Both the position numbers and the translations under genes were made by a program. Below, in pieces: positions 18,013 through 27,044 of a stretch of DNA of 64,000 nucleotides. This stretch comes from Nocardioides nematodiphilus (GTDB lineage: Bacteria > Actinomycetota > Actinomycetes > Propionibacteriales > Nocardioidaceae), in contig NZ_JAIWOY010000001.1 in the NCBI RefSeq assembly GCF_020216525.1, positions 1-64,000 of the forward strand, written 5' to 3'. The first letter of the stretch is position 1. Every line of letters starts with the position of its first letter. Below the pieces are notes generated by a model. The model did not search any database and was not told the DNA's origin. It was given only the letters and a program-made list of their open reading frames with translations.

Positions 18013-19817
18013 CGCGGCTCCGTCTGTCGGTTCGCGCTGTCCGCGACGGTGGTCGAGGGCACCAGCACAGGAGGGACGACCGGCCCGGGGATGGTGACGG
18101 GCACCGTCCCGCCTCCGGTGACGGTGGAGCCGGGCACGCCGATCGGGGTGTAGGTGATGGTGTTGTTGCCGCCGGCGGGATCGGGGTAGCCGGCCACGAT
18201 CTGTCCCGCCCAGGACACCGTGCCGATCGCCAGCGTGCACGGGGTGTAGGCGATCCCGGTGACGCCGAGCCCCAGCGTCGCGCCGTAGATGGTGGAGCCG
18301 GTCGGCCCCGACGGACAGGTCGGGGCGTTGTCCGAGGAGGTGGGGTCCGGGACGATCAGGTTGAACGTGCGGGTCCCGGTGCCGGCCACCTTCGCGGTCA
18401 GGCTCTGCGCGGCGTACGCCTTCGCGATGAAGGTGACGTCGGTCTTGAGGGTGAAGGTGACGCCGTACAGGTTGATGCCGCTGGGGCAGGCCGTGGCGTC
18501 GATGACCGTCGGCTGGGTCAGGTTGTTGATCGCGGTGACCAGGGACGCCTTGTTCTGGTAGTCGCAGTCGCTGGTGCTGGCCGTGGCCACCGTCCAGCCG
18601 GTCTTCGTCCAGGCGCTCGGCGCCCATGGGACCTCCAGCCAGCTCGCGAAGCCCGCCTCGGGCGGGTCGGTGAAGTCGACGGCCGCCAGGCCCTTGACCC
18701 CGGTCTTGGGCACGGGCGTCGCGGTGCAGGGCGAGCAGGTGCCGGCGAGCTGGATCGAGGTCGCCTTCACGGTGCCGACGCCGCCGATGGAGGTCTCGCC
18801 CGTGCCGGTGGCGATGATCGAGCCGGTGACCGTCGTCAGATCGACCTGGCACAGCGCGCCCCCGATGCGCACGTTGCCGCCCACGGTCTTGCTGCTGGAG
18901 CTGCTGCCGGTGAACGCCGACCCGGTGGCGCCGCTGCCCTTGCAGTCGATCGCGCCGTCGCCGCGTGCGACCACGTCACCGGTGACCTTGACGCTGTTGT
19001 TGAGCTGGACGCCCCCGTCGGCCTTGATGCTGCCGCCGACCTGGGCGCCCTCCACCCGGACGGTGCCGGTCGTCGAGACGACGTCGCCACCGACCTGGTT
19101 GGTCAGGTTGTGGATGTAGACATCGCCCTTGGCGACGATGCTGCCGGTCACGCGACACTGGTTGGACAGGTCGACGCTGCCGTTGCCGACGATGAGGTCG
19201 CCGTCGATGACCGAGCTGCCGTTGCAGTTGAAGCTGCCCGCGCCGAGGACGACGTCCCCGGTCACCTTCACGTTGGGGATGCTGATGCTGTTGTTGCCGC
19301 CCTCGAGGATCGCGCCGTCGATCGCGGTGAGCGTGGTCGTCGACGTGGTGCTGCCGCCGGTGGGCGTGAGGGTACGGGTGAAGCGGTACCAGGCGAGGAC
19401 CGACTTGGTGGCCGTGCCGGCGGTGCCCAGTGAGGCGATCCCGACGTAGCCGTCGGTCGCGCCGGCGACCGGCGGGCATCCGGTCGATGCGGGCGGGCTG
19501 GTGGGCAGTGTCGACGGATCAGTCGTCGCGACCCAGAAGGTCTGGGCGCGGAAGGAGCCGGTGGAGACGCTGCCGGGGTAGACGTAGCCGGGCGTGGAGT
19601 TGCACCCGCCGCCGCGCACCTTGGCGTAGGTGTCGTCGCGGCCGGCCTCGGCTGCGGAGAGCGCTTGGAGCTGGAACTCGTCCTCTCCGGTCTGCTTGCT
19701 GCCGAAGATGCTGGCGGTGGCGACGGCACCCATCACGGTCGCGCAGAGGACCACGAGGATAACCACGATCACCAACGCTGCGCCGCGCTCAGAGGTGCGC
19801 TGGTCGGTCCGGGTCAC
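18000..19817 (-). CDS. PilX-like pilus protein with bactofilin-like repeats
   Basis: A 605-residue protein starting at the GTG that overlaps the pilW stop by 4 nt. Residues 11-38 are a PilX-type N-terminal helix (RGAALVIVVILVV), without the Glu5 of true pilins. About residues 150-340 are short repeats of the type G-DVV/SIVAKGD, V-GGSIKADG and VTGDVVARGD, as in bactofilins and other polymer-forming right-handed beta-helices. Cysteines recur through the extracytoplasmic part. The C-terminal 200 residues are low-complexity Thr/Pro/Gly-rich. By position it is a minor pilin or tip protein, possibly an adhesin. The repeat call is by eye. Confidence 0.72.
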   Translation of the reverse strand: MTRTDQRTSERGAALVIVVILVVLCATVMGAVATASIFGSKQTGEDEFQLQALSAAEAGRDDTYAKVRGGGCNSTPGYVYPGSVSTGSFRAQTFWVATTDPSTLPTSPPASTGCPPVAGATDGYVGIASLGTAGTATKSVLAWYRFTRTLTPTGGSTTSTTTLTAIDGAILEGGNNSISIPNVKVTGDVVLGAGSFNCNGSSVIDGDLIVGNGSVDLSNQCRVTGSIVAKGDVYIHNLTNQVGGDVVSTTGTVRVEGAQVGGSIKADGGVQLNNSVKVTGDVVARGDGAIDCKGSGATGSAFTGSSSSSKTVGGNVRIGGALCQVDLTTVTGSIIATGTGETSIGGVGTVKATSIQLAGTCSPCTATPVPKTGVKGLAAVDFTDPPEAGFASWLEVPWAPSAWTKTGWTVATASTSDCDYQNKASLVTAINNLTQPTVIDATACPSGINLYGVTFTLKTDVTFIAKAYAAQSLTAKVAGTGTRTFNLIVPDPTSSDNAPTCPSGPTGSTIYGATLGLGVTGIAYTPCTLAIGTVSWAGQIVAGYPDPAGGNNTITYTPIGVPGSTVTGGGTVPVTIPGPVVPPVLVPSTTVADSANRQTEPRWTP

Positions 19818-20353
19818 GGGCACGCCACCCCCGCTCCACCCGATGCCCGGCGATACACGCTGCTCACCAGGTCCGTCGCGCCCTTGGTGCTCCGCATGGA
19901 GAGGCTGTAGCGAACACCGGTCGTGGTCCCGCTCGCGGGGAGGGGGGCGAAGTAGTTGGCCGAGCCGATCGGCGCGACCCACACGTCGCTCTCCGAGGTG
20001 AGGTTCGCAGTGGTGCCGCCGGCCGTGAGCTGCAGCTCGTCCCGGCCAGAAACGGTTCCGACCGCGAAGGTCTTGCAGGCCGACGACGCACCGCTGCCGA
20101 CCCGCAGCGTGACGGTGCGAGGGTCGACGACCTTGATCCACGACGCACCGCGTACGGCCTGCTCGAGGGCGGTCGTGAACGCACGCCCGCGGGTCGCGGT
20201 CTTGGTCGCTCCGACGACCTGGTCCTGGCTACGCAAGGTGTTGATGAGGGTGAAGGCGGAGATCACCGCGACGATGCCGGTCAGTCCAGCAACGACGATG
20301 AGTTCGATGAGCGCCACGCCGCGCTCTCTGTGCTCGACGGCAGTCATCGTCAT
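19814..20353 (-). CDS. Minor prepilin, PilW-like
   Basis: A 179-residue prepilin with a 12-residue leader ending in RERG, then VALIELIVVAGLTGIVAVIS; the conserved Glu is at mature position 5 (E17). A C-terminal globular domain carries three cysteines. It resembles PilW/PulJ minor pilins that prime the pilus tip. The ATG forms a 4-nt ATGA overlap with the pilV stop, and its own stop overlaps pilX. The frame is open upstream but only this start gives a prepilin leader. Confidence 0.82.
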   Translation of the reverse strand: MTMTAVEHRERGVALIELIVVAGLTGIVAVISAFTLINTLRSQDQVVGATKTATRGRAFTTALEQAVRGASWIKVVDPRTVTLRVGSGASSACKTFAVGTVSGRDELQLTAGGTTANLTSESDVWVAPIGSANYFAPLPASGTTTGVRYSLSMRSTKGATDLVSSVYRRASGGAGVACP

Positions 20354-20793
20354 CCGGTCATGTAGATGAGCGTCGAGGCGGTCGCCAGACAGCCGTCGGG
20401 CAGCGGATGCACGCATCGCGCCGGGTCGGTGCCGACTCGGACCGCCCACACCGTGACGCTCGCGGTGAACTGTGCCGTGCATGGTCCGGCGAGAGTAAGG
20501 ACGAGCTCCATGGTCGGCGAGGTCGCCGGGTAGGGCGTCCGGTTCGCCTGGAGCCCGGCGAGGTTGCGGCACGACGGCGTCGCGCGCGCCTGCTCCAGCA
20601 GCGCCGAGACCTGGCGGGTCGCGGTCGCGCGCACGACACTCGCCGAACTCGCCCGCACTCCCTGGAGCAGCATCGGGAGCGTTGCGAGCGCCAGGATGGC
20701 GAGCAACATCATCGCGATCACGACCTCGACGAGGGTGAACCCGGCGTCCGGCCGGTCGGGCGCGATGCCCGCCGTCCGGGCGACGCGTGGCAT
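20350..20793 (-). CDS. Minor prepilin, PilV-like
   Basis: A 147-residue prepilin. The leader of 18 residues ends in G, followed by FTLVEVVIAMMLLAILALAT with Glu at mature position 5 (E23). Four cysteines in the globular part could form two disulfides. Position right after the major pilin and before PilW-like fits the PilV/PulI minor pilin. The ATG overlaps the pilA stop by one nucleotide (TGATG). Confidence 0.82.
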   Translation of the reverse strand: MPRVARTAGIAPDRPDAGFTLVEVVIAMMLLAILALATLPMLLQGVRASSASVVRATATRQVSALLEQARATPSCRNLAGLQANRTPYPATSPTMELVLTLAGPCTAQFTASVTVWAVRVGTDPARCVHPLPDGCLATASTLIYMTG

Positions 20794-21164
20794 CAGCAGC
20801 CGGGGCCCGAGGTGCCGGTCTTGGAGTCCTTGACCGCCTTGACGCACATGTCGTTGAGCGTCGTCCCGGTGACCGTCACGGTGGCCCCGCTCTTGACCGA
20901 GGTGCTGACGGTCGCGGCGGCCGGGGTGGCGGCGTCGCCGTTGGCGACCGCAGCTGCTACCTCGCTCGCGGCGTTCGCCGCGATGGCGTTAGCGGCGTTC
21001 TGCTTCGCTTTGTCCTGGATGTTGTTGTAGACGGGAATCGCGATCGCCACCAAGATGCCCAGGATCACGATGACGATGATCAGCTCGATGAGCGAGAAGC
21101 CGCGCTCGGCGTCCCGACGTCGGTTGAGGCGGCTGAGTGAGTCGGTGAACGATGCGTCATGCAT
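20793..21164 (-). CDS. pilA: Major type IVa pilin PilA
   Basis: A 123-residue class IVa prepilin: 22-residue leader ending RDAERG, then FSLIELIIVIVILGILVAIA with Glu at mature position 5 (E27). The C-terminal domain is small, Ala/Thr/Val-rich, with a Cys pair (near DMCVKA and at the final residue) that would make the D-loop. AGGAGA lies 7 nt before the ATG, a good ribosome site, and the gene heads the operon, so it is probably the most expressed subunit. Confidence 0.92.
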   Translation of the reverse strand: MHDASFTDSLSRLNRRRDAERGFSLIELIIVIVILGILVAIAIPVYNNIQDKAKQNAANAIAANAASEVAAAVANGDAATPAAATVSTSVKSGATVTVTGTTLNDMCVKAVKDSKTGTSGPGC

Positions 21165-21225
21165 GGTGCTTCTCCTCGAATGCGGGCCCGGTCCCTGAAT
21201 TGCGGAGCCATGTGTGAGCGGCAAG

Positions 21226-21241
21226 TACCCCATTTTGGGTA
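21226..21241. promoter_or_regulatory. Inverted repeat upstream of pilA
   Basis: TACCC-N6-GGGTA lies 62 nt upstream of the pilA start and is flanked on the left side of transcription by a second small palindrome (GGTA-TC-TACC, about 21238-21247). The pair may be a promoter/operator of the pilus operon. No clear -10/-35 pair was found. Confidence 0.35.
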
Positions 21242-21303
21242 GATACCATTCCCGACCGACCCGCGTTCCCCACGCGGCATGGTGCGCGGCCCCGCGCCCG
21301 GAC

Positions 21304-23043
21304 TCAGACCAGGTCGTCGACCCGACGGCGGGCCTCGTCGGCCTCCTCGTCGGTGACCATCGTCTGGCTGGCGCGCTCGGCGGCGACGCGGTGGAGGTAC
21401 CACTCCACCTGGCGGTCGACCTCGGCCTTGTCCCAGCCGAGGTGCGCGGCCATCAGCCGCGCGACGCCCGGGGCGGCGCCCACGCCGCGGTCGAAGGACT
21501 CGATCGAGATGCGCGTCCGTCGGGCGAGGACGTCCTCGAGGTGGCGCGCGCCCTCGTGGGTGACGGCGTAGACGACCTCGGCGGCGAGGTAGTCCTCCGC
21601 GCCCTCGAGCGGCTCGGCGAGCGTGCGGTGGGCCTGGATGAGCTCGAGGATCTCGTCGATCAGGCCGCCGTAGCGGCGCAGCAGGTGATCGATCCGGGCG
21701 ACGTGCAGCCCCGATCGACGGGCCAGCAGCACCCGCTGGTTGGAGCGGGTCTCGAAGCCGTCGGCGCCGAGCAGCGGGACCCGGTCGGTGATCGACTCCT
21801 GCACGTGCAGCTCGGTGGTGGTGCGCAGCGAGTGCACGGCCGCATCCACCGCGTCCTTCGCCATCACCCGGTAGGTGGTCAGCTTGCCGCCGGCGATCAT
21901 CACGAGGCCCGGCACCGGGGTGACGACGGTGTGCTCGCGCGAGATCTTCGAGGTCGGCTCGGACTCGCCCGAGAGCAGCGGCCGCAGGCCGGCGTACACG
22001 CCCTCGACGTCCTCGTGGCCGAGCGGCTCGCGCAGGATCGCGTTGACGTGGTCGAGCACGTAGTCGATGTCGGCCTTGCTGGCGGCCGGGTGCGCCAGGT
22101 CGTACGTCCACGGGGTGTCGGTGGTGCCGATGATCCAGTGCCGGCCCCACGGGATGACGAAGAGGACCGACTTCTCGGTGCGCACGATGAAGCCGGACTC
22201 GCTGCGGATCCGGTCGCGGGGCACGACGAGGTGGATGCCCTTGGACGCCTGGACGTGCAGCGCGCCGCGGCCGCCGACCATCTCCTGGATGTCGTCGGTC
22301 CATACGCCGGCGGCGTTGACGACGGTCTTGGCGCGGATGGTGTGCGTGGTACCGCGCTCGAGGTCGATCGCGGTCGCGCCGACGACCCGCTCCCCCTCGC
22401 GCAGGAAGCCGGTGACGCGCATCCGGGTGGCGACGTGCGCCCCATGTCGAGCAGCGGTGCGCGCCAACATCATGACGAGGCGCGCGTCGTCGACCTGCGC
22501 GTCGTAGTACTGGATCGCACCGGTGATGGTGTCGGTGCGGAAGTCCGGCGCGATCCTGCTGACGCTGCGCCGGGTGAGGTGGCGGTGCCGCGGGACGCCG
22601 GTGGACCCGCCGGAGAGGAGCGAGCCGGTGAAGGCCATACCGTCGTAGAGCGCCAGGCCGCTGCCGATGTAGCCGCGCTCCCAGATCGGATGGGTGAGCG
22701 GGTAGAGGAACGGCACCGGTCGGACGAGGTGCGGCGCGAGGCGGGTGAGCAGCAGACCGCGCTCCTGGAGGGCCTCGCGGACCAGCGCGAAGTCCATCAT
22801 CTCCAGGTAGCGCAGGCCGCCGTGGATGAGCTTGGAGCTGCGCGAGGAGGTGCCGGAGGCGAGGTCGCGCTGCTCGAGCAGGCCGACCGAGAGGCCGCGG
22901 GTGACCGCATCGAGCGCCACTCCGGCGCCGACCACTCCCCCGCCGACGACGAGGACGTCGAGCTCGTGCTCGCCGCGGGCGCCCGTCATGGCGGCGAGCG
23001 CGTCGCTACGGGCGTCGGGACTGAGCACTCCGGGCGCGGTCAT
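21304..23043 (-). CDS. glpD: Aerobic glycerol-3-phosphate dehydrogenase
   Basis: A 579-residue FAD enzyme that oxidises sn-glycerol-3-phosphate to dihydroxyacetone phosphate and feeds electrons to quinones at the membrane face. The FAD-binding GGGVVG is at residues 34-39, followed by RDLASGTSSRSSKLIHGGLRYLE-type GlpD signature and the C-terminal DAO_C domain (about 430-575). Length is normal for the actinobacterial family. No glpK or glpF is adjacent. Upstream lies a striking nested inverted repeat shared with the acyl-CoA dehydrogenase 3' end. Confidence 0.95.
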   Translation of the reverse strand: MTAPGVLSPDARSDALAAMTGARGEHELDVLVVGGGVVGAGVALDAVTRGLSVGLLEQRDLASGTSSRSSKLIHGGLRYLEMMDFALVREALQERGLLLTRLAPHLVRPVPFLYPLTHPIWERGYIGSGLALYDGMAFTGSLLSGGSTGVPRHRHLTRRSVSRIAPDFRTDTITGAIQYYDAQVDDARLVMMLARTAARHGAHVATRMRVTGFLREGERVVGATAIDLERGTTHTIRAKTVVNAAGVWTDDIQEMVGGRGALHVQASKGIHLVVPRDRIRSESGFIVRTEKSVLFVIPWGRHWIIGTTDTPWTYDLAHPAASKADIDYVLDHVNAILREPLGHEDVEGVYAGLRPLLSGESEPTSKISREHTVVTPVPGLVMIAGGKLTTYRVMAKDAVDAAVHSLRTTTELHVQESITDRVPLLGADGFETRSNQRVLLARRSGLHVARIDHLLRRYGGLIDEILELIQAHRTLAEPLEGAEDYLAAEVVYAVTHEGARHLEDVLARRTRISIESFDRGVGAAPGVARLMAAHLGWDKAEVDRQVEWYLHRVAAERASQTMVTDEEADEARRRVDDLV

Positions 23044-23068
23044 GCGCCCAGTCTGTCAGCCGACCGGG

Positions 23069-23144
23069 CCTTGTAACGCGGTGTTCGCCGCTCTTGTGCG
23101 GTGTTGCAGCACCGCAGAAGAGCATGTAACACCGCGTTACAAGG
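23069..23144. repeat. Nested inverted repeat between ACAD and glpD
   Basis: Perfect 17-bp outer arms (23069-23085 and 23128-23144) enclose a second stem of about 12-13 bp (CTCTT-TGCGGTG with CACCGCA-AAGAG). The right outer arm overlaps the stop codon of the acyl-CoA dehydrogenase gene and includes TGTAAC-N5-GTTACA (23125-23141), a TetR-operator-like palindrome. It could be the ACAD terminator, a glpD operator, or both. Confidence 0.7.
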
Positions 23145-24363
23145 AACGCCGTGCCTGCTGCCGCCGCAGCTCGGCCTTGGCCAGCGCGTTCTTGTGCACC
23201 TCGTCGGGGCCGTCGGCGAAGCGGAGCGTCCGGATGCCGGCGTACGCCTTGGCCAGCGGGAAGTCCTGCGAGAGGCCGCCGGCGCCGTGGGCCTGGATCG
23301 CCTTGTCGAGGATCCACTGCACGGTGGCCGGGGTAGCGATCTTGATCGCCTGAATCTCGGTGTGTGCGCCCTTGTTGCCGACGGTGTCCATCAGCCAGGC
23401 GGTCTTGAGGACCAGCAGGCGCAGCTGCTCGATCCGGACGCGCGACTCGGCGATCCAGTCGCGGATCACGCCCTGCTCGGCAAGCGGGCGCCCGAACGCC
23501 ACCCGGCTCTCCACCCGGGCGCACATCAGCTCGATCGCCCGCTCGGCCAGGCCGATGGAGCGCATGCAGTGGTGGATCCGGCCGGGGCCGAGGCGGGCCT
23601 GCGCTATCGCGAAGCCCATCCCCTCCGCGCCGATCAGGTTGGCGGCGGGGACGCGGGCGTCCTCGAAGACGATCTCGGCGTGGCCCCCGTGGTCGTGGTC
23701 GTCGTAGCCGAAGACCTCCATCCCGCGCGTGACGGTGACGCCGGGGGTGTCGCGCGGGACGAGGATCATCGACTGCTGCCGGTGGCGTTCCGCGGTGGGA
23801 TCGGTCTTGCCCATCACGATGAAGATCGTGGCGTTGGGGTTCATCGCCCCGGTGATCCACCACTTGCGGCCGTTGAGGACGTACGCGTCGCCGTCCTGGG
23901 TGATCGAGGTGGCGATGTTGGTGGCATCGGACGAGGCGACGTCCGGCTCCGTCATGGCGAACGCGCTGCGGATCTCGCCGGACAGCAGCGGGGCGAGCCA
24001 CTGCTCCTTCTGCTCCTCGGTGCCGAAGTCGTGCAGGAGCTCCATGTTGCCGGTGTCGGGCGCGGCGCAGTTGAAGACGGCCGGGGCGAGCGCGCTGCGG
24101 CCGGTGATCTCTGCGAGCGGCGCGTACTGCAGGTTGGTCAGGCCCGCACCCTCCGCACCGGGGAGGAAGAGGTTCCACAGCCCGCGCGACTTCGCCTCGG
24201 CGCGGAGGTCGCCGAGGATCGCGGTGCTGTCCCACGCCCAGGGGTTGTCGAGCGCGGCGAGCTGCTCCTCGAAGACCGCCTCGGCGGGCTCGATGTGGCT
24301 GGCCATGAGGTCGAGCAACGTGGAGCGCAGCTCCTCGGTACGGGCGTCGTGCGCGAAGTCCAT
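23137..24363 (-). CDS. Acyl-CoA dehydrogenase, ACAD10/11-like
   Basis: A 408-residue flavoenzyme with the full ACAD fold: N-terminal helices, a beta domain with [15 protein letters not shown], and a C-terminal four-helix FAD domain with [10 protein letters not shown]. Motifs such as [20 protein letters not shown] and [12 protein letters not shown] resemble ACAD10/ACAD11 and bacterial relatives used on hydroxyacyl or branched CoA esters. It is the last gene of a six-gene operon and lies 13 nt after the APH kinase-like gene, its fusion partner in animals. The substrate is inferred, not seen. Confidence 0.9.
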   Translation of the reverse strand: MDFAHDARTEELRSTLLDLMASHIEPAEAVFEEQLAALDNPWAWDSTAILGDLRAEAKSRGLWNLFLPGAEGAGLTNLQYAPLAEITGRSALAPAVFNCAAPDTGNMELLHDFGTEEQKEQWLAPLLSGEIRSAFAMTEPDVASSDATNIATSITQDGDAYVLNGRKWWITGAMNPNATIFIVMGKTDPTAERHRQQSMILVPRDTPGVTVTRGMEVFGYDDHDHGGHAEIVFEDARVPAANLIGAEGMGFAIAQARLGPGRIHHCMRSIGLAERAIELMCARVESRVAFGRPLAEQGVIRDWIAESRVRIEQLRLLVLKTAWLMDTVGNKGAHTEIQAIKIATPATVQWILDKAIQAHGAGGLSQDFPLAKAYAGIRTLRFADGPDEVHKNALAKAELRRQQARRSL

Positions 24364-24376
24364 GATCTCTCCGTAG

Positions 24377-25402
24377 TCAGTTGTCGAGCGCGTCGAGGCC
24401 GGCGGCCAGCAGCGGGTGGATCGCCTCGCCGATGTGGTCGAAGCCGGGGCCCACGGTCTGGCCCTGCAAGTAGCGGTAGTGGATGCCCTCGAGGATCGCG
24501 GCCAGCTTGAAGGCGGCCAGCCCGAGGTAGAAGCCGAAGTGGGTCAGGTCGCGACCGCCGCCGGCCGCGTAGCGGGTGAGGATCTCGTCCTCGGTGAGGT
24601 AGCCCGGAGCCGCGGCGACGTCGGAGACGAGCGCGCCGGCGGCGGCGCCGAGGCGCTGGTAGAGCAGCATCAGCGCCAGGTCGGTGAGCGGGTCGCCGAG
24701 CGTGGCCATCTCCCAGTCGAGCACGGCGGTCAGCCGGTCGCCACGCTCGGGTGTCGCGTCGATGAGGACATTGTCGAGCCGGTAGTCGCCATGCACGATC
24801 CCCGGCGCGGACTCCGGCGGCACCCCGGCGGAGAGGCGCGCGTACAACTCCTCGGCAGCCGGCAGGTCGCGCGAGTGCGAGGCGTCGAGCTGCTTCTTCC
24901 AGCGCGCCACCTGGCGGGCGAGGAAGCCCTCGGCCCGGCCGAAGTCGCCCAGCCCGACGGACACCGGGTCGATCCGGTGCAGCGCCGCGAGCGTGTCGAC
25001 CAGGCGGGTGGTGATCGCGCGGACCCGCTCCGCGCCCAGCGGCGCGAGCTCCTCTGCCAAACGGTACGGCGTGCCCTCGACCCGGTCCATCACGTAGAAC
25101 GGAGCACCCAGGATCGCCAGGTCCTCGCACAGCGCGTACGTGGTCGGCACGGGCACCTCGGTGTCGCGCAGCGCCGTCATCACGCGGTACTCGCGGGCCA
25201 TGTCGTGGGCGGTCGCGAGCACGTGGCCCAGTGGCGGGCGGCGCACGATCCAGCCACGGGCACCGTCGGTGACCTGGTAGGTCAGGTTGGACTTGCCGCC
25301 CGCGATCAGCGTTGCGCTGAGCCCGCCCGCGAGCGGGCCGACGTGGTCGGGCCACCAGGCGGTGAGCGCGGTGAGGTCGAGGCCGGGCAGGTCCTGGGTC
25401 AT
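24377..25402 (-). CDS. APH-family kinase, ACAD10/11-type
   Basis: A 341-residue aminoglycoside-phosphotransferase-fold protein. The catalytic loop is HGDYRLDN (204-211) and the metal Asp is D229 in [11 protein letters not shown]. This subfamily accompanies acyl-CoA dehydrogenases. In Pseudomonas levulinate catabolism (LvaA) and in animal ACAD10/11 the kinase phosphorylates a 4-hydroxyacyl-CoA so that the hydroxyl can be eliminated. That role is an inference here; antibiotic resistance is unlikely. The ATG overlaps the HAD stop by 4 nt. The frame continues upstream but only this start is compatible with the family. Confidence 0.88.
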   Translation of the reverse strand: MTQDLPGLDLTALTAWWPDHVGPLAGGLSATLIAGGKSNLTYQVTDGARGWIVRRPPLGHVLATAHDMAREYRVMTALRDTEVPVPTTYALCEDLAILGAPFYVMDRVEGTPYRLAEELAPLGAERVRAITTRLVDTLAALHRIDPVSVGLGDFGRAEGFLARQVARWKKQLDASHSRDLPAAEELYARLSAGVPPESAPGIVHGDYRLDNVLIDATPERGDRLTAVLDWEMATLGDPLTDLALMLLYQRLGAAAGALVSDVAAAPGYLTEDEILTRYAAGGGRDLTHFGFYLGLAAFKLAAILEGIHYRYLQGQTVGPGFDHIGEAIHPLLAAGLDALDN

Positions 25403-26064
25403 GCGGAGGCCTCCGAGGTCGGGCTCAGGTCGGGGATCAGGGCGGCGAGGGCCGTACGGGTGGTGGCGGCATCGGTGTGAAGCAGACCGCGCATGCCGAT
25501 CGCCTCGGCGCCCTCGATGTTCGGCCCGGCGTCGTCGATGAACACCGCGGTGGCGGGGTCGGTGATGCCGAGGCGCTCGAGGGTCATCCGGTAGATCTCC
25601 GGGCCGGGCTTGCGCAGCCCGACCTCGCCGGAGATCACCACGACGTCCATCAGCGCGGTGAGCCGCTCGCGCGGGTAGGTGTTGCCCCAGCTGTTGGACA
25701 GCAACGCGGTGCGGACACCGGCGGCGCGCAGGTCGGCGACGAGCTCGTACATCCGCTCGTCGTCGCCCATGGCGGCGAAGAGCCGCCGCAGGACCCCGGT
25801 CGGCTCGACCGGGGTGCCGTCGAAGGTGGTCAGCCGGGCCGCGAGCAGGGCACCGAACTCCTGCGCGGAGAGCTCGCCGGTCTCGAGGCGGTGGATCGGG
25901 GTGCCGTCCTCGGCGTTGCGGCCGAGCCACTCCTTCAGCGCGGCGGACAAGGAGTCGGGACGGATCCCGTCCGCCGCCAGCCAGGCCGTGATCGAGTCTG
26001 CGACCGGGGTGGTCAGGACGCCGCCGTAGTCGAAGACGACCGCGTCGATGACGGGATCGGTCAC
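25399..26064 (-). CDS. HAD hydrolase, ACAD10 N-domain-like
   Basis: A 221-residue HAD subfamily IA protein. The nucleophile is D12 in FDYGGVL, motif II is LLSNSWG, motif III K lies in GLRKPGPEIY, and motif IV is VFIDDAGPN. The second Asp of the usual DxD is replaced (DYG), as in the HAD domains of ACAD10 and epoxide-hydrolase relatives, so classic phosphatase activity is uncertain. GTG start overlapping the oxidoreductase stop by 4 nt. Confidence 0.87.
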   Translation of the reverse strand: MTDPVIDAVVFDYGGVLTTPVADSITAWLAADGIRPDSLSAALKEWLGRNAEDGTPIHRLETGELSAQEFGALLAARLTTFDGTPVEPTGVLRRLFAAMGDDERMYELVADLRAAGVRTALLSNSWGNTYPRERLTALMDVVVISGEVGLRKPGPEIYRMTLERLGITDPATAVFIDDAGPNIEGAEAIGMRGLLHTDAATTRTALAALIPDLSPTSEASA

Positions 26065-27044
26065 GGGACGAACACCACCCTGCCGACGGTCTCGCCGTCG
26101 GCGAGCCGTTGCACGCCGTCGGCCACCTGGTCGAGGCCGAGGCGCTCGCTGACCAGCGGCTTCACCAGGCCCTGGGCCGCGAGGTCGGTGAGGTCGTCGT
26201 GGCACCGGCGCACCAGCGCGGGGTCCATCGCGTTGTAGAGACCCCAGTGCAGCCCGACGATCGCGTAGTTCTTGATCAGGGCGTGGTTGAGCGCGGCCTG
26301 CTGGATGGTGCCTCCGGCGAAGCCGATCACCAGGATCCGCCCCTCGAAGGCGATGCACTTGGTGGAGCGGTCGTACGTCTCGCCCCCGACCGGGTCGTAG
26401 ATGACGTCGGCGCCGCGGCCGCCGGTCTGCTCCTTCACCACCTGCACGAAGTCCTCGGTGTGTCGATCGACGACCACGTCGGCGCCCAGCGCGCGGGCGA
26501 CCTCGGCCTTGGCCGGCCCACCGACGACGCCGATGACCTTCGCGCCGGCCGCCTTGCCGAGCTGGATCGCGGCACTGCCGACGCCCCCGGCGGCGGCATG
26601 CACGAGCAGGGTCTCCCCCGCCTGCAGGCGAGCGCGCCGGTGCAGCGCGAACCACCCGGTCTGGTAGCCGATGAAGAGCGACGCCGCCTCCGCGTCGTCC
26701 AGCGCCGCCGGCGCGGGGAAGGCCATCGAGGCCTCGAGCAGGGCGAGCTCGGCGAAGCCGCCGTACGGGAGCGTCGGGGCGCCGATCACCCGGTCGCCGA
26801 CCGCGAGCCCGGTGACGCCCTCGCCGAGGGCGACCACCTCGCCGCACAGCTCGATGCCGGGGGTGAACGGCAGCTCGGGGCGCACCTGGTACAGACCGCG
26901 GCACATCAGCGCGTCGGGGAAGTTGGCCGGCACCGCGAGCACGCGCACCAGCACCTGGCCCTTGCCGGGGGTGGGGTCGGGCAGTTCGAGCCGCCGCAGC
27001 ACGTCCATGGGCTCGCCGAGCTCGGCGACCTGCCAGGCCTTCAT
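26061..27044 (-). CDS. NADPH:quinone oxidoreductase (zinc-free MDR)
   Basis: A 327-residue medium-chain dehydrogenase/reductase lacking zinc-ligand cysteines. The NADPH Rossmann motif is AAAGGVGSAAIQLGKAAGA (about 150-168), preceded by the YQTGWFALH segment of the quinone oxidoreductase/crotonyl reductase family. It may reduce an enone or enoyl intermediate of the pathway encoded by this operon. It overlaps the flanking genes by 4 nt on both sides, so it is firmly inside the operon. Confidence 0.87.
   Translation of the reverse strand: MKAWQVAELGEPMDVLRRLELPDPTPGKGQVLVRVLAVPANFPDALMCRGLYQVRPELPFTPGIELCGEVVALGEGVTGLAVGDRVIGAPTLPYGGFAELALLEASMAFPAPAALDDAEAASLFIGYQTGWFALHRRARLQAGETLLVHAAAGGVGSAAIQLGKAAGAKVIGVVGGPAKAEVARALGADVVVDRHTEDFVQVVKEQTGGRGADVIYDPVGGETYDRSTKCIAFEGRILVIGFAGGTIQQAALNHALIKNYAIVGLHWGLYNAMDPALVRRCHDDLTDLAAQGLVKPLVSERLGLDQVADGVQRLADGETVGRVVFVP

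Noticed and set aside
17221..18852. 543-codon reading of prepilin peptidase
   Set aside because: The N-terminal 280 codons are an out-of-frame shadow of pilX; the peptidase starts at 18012.
24377..25402. Aminoglycoside resistance gene
   Set aside because: The APH fold here belongs to the ACAD-linked subfamily inside a catabolic operon, not to resistance enzymes.
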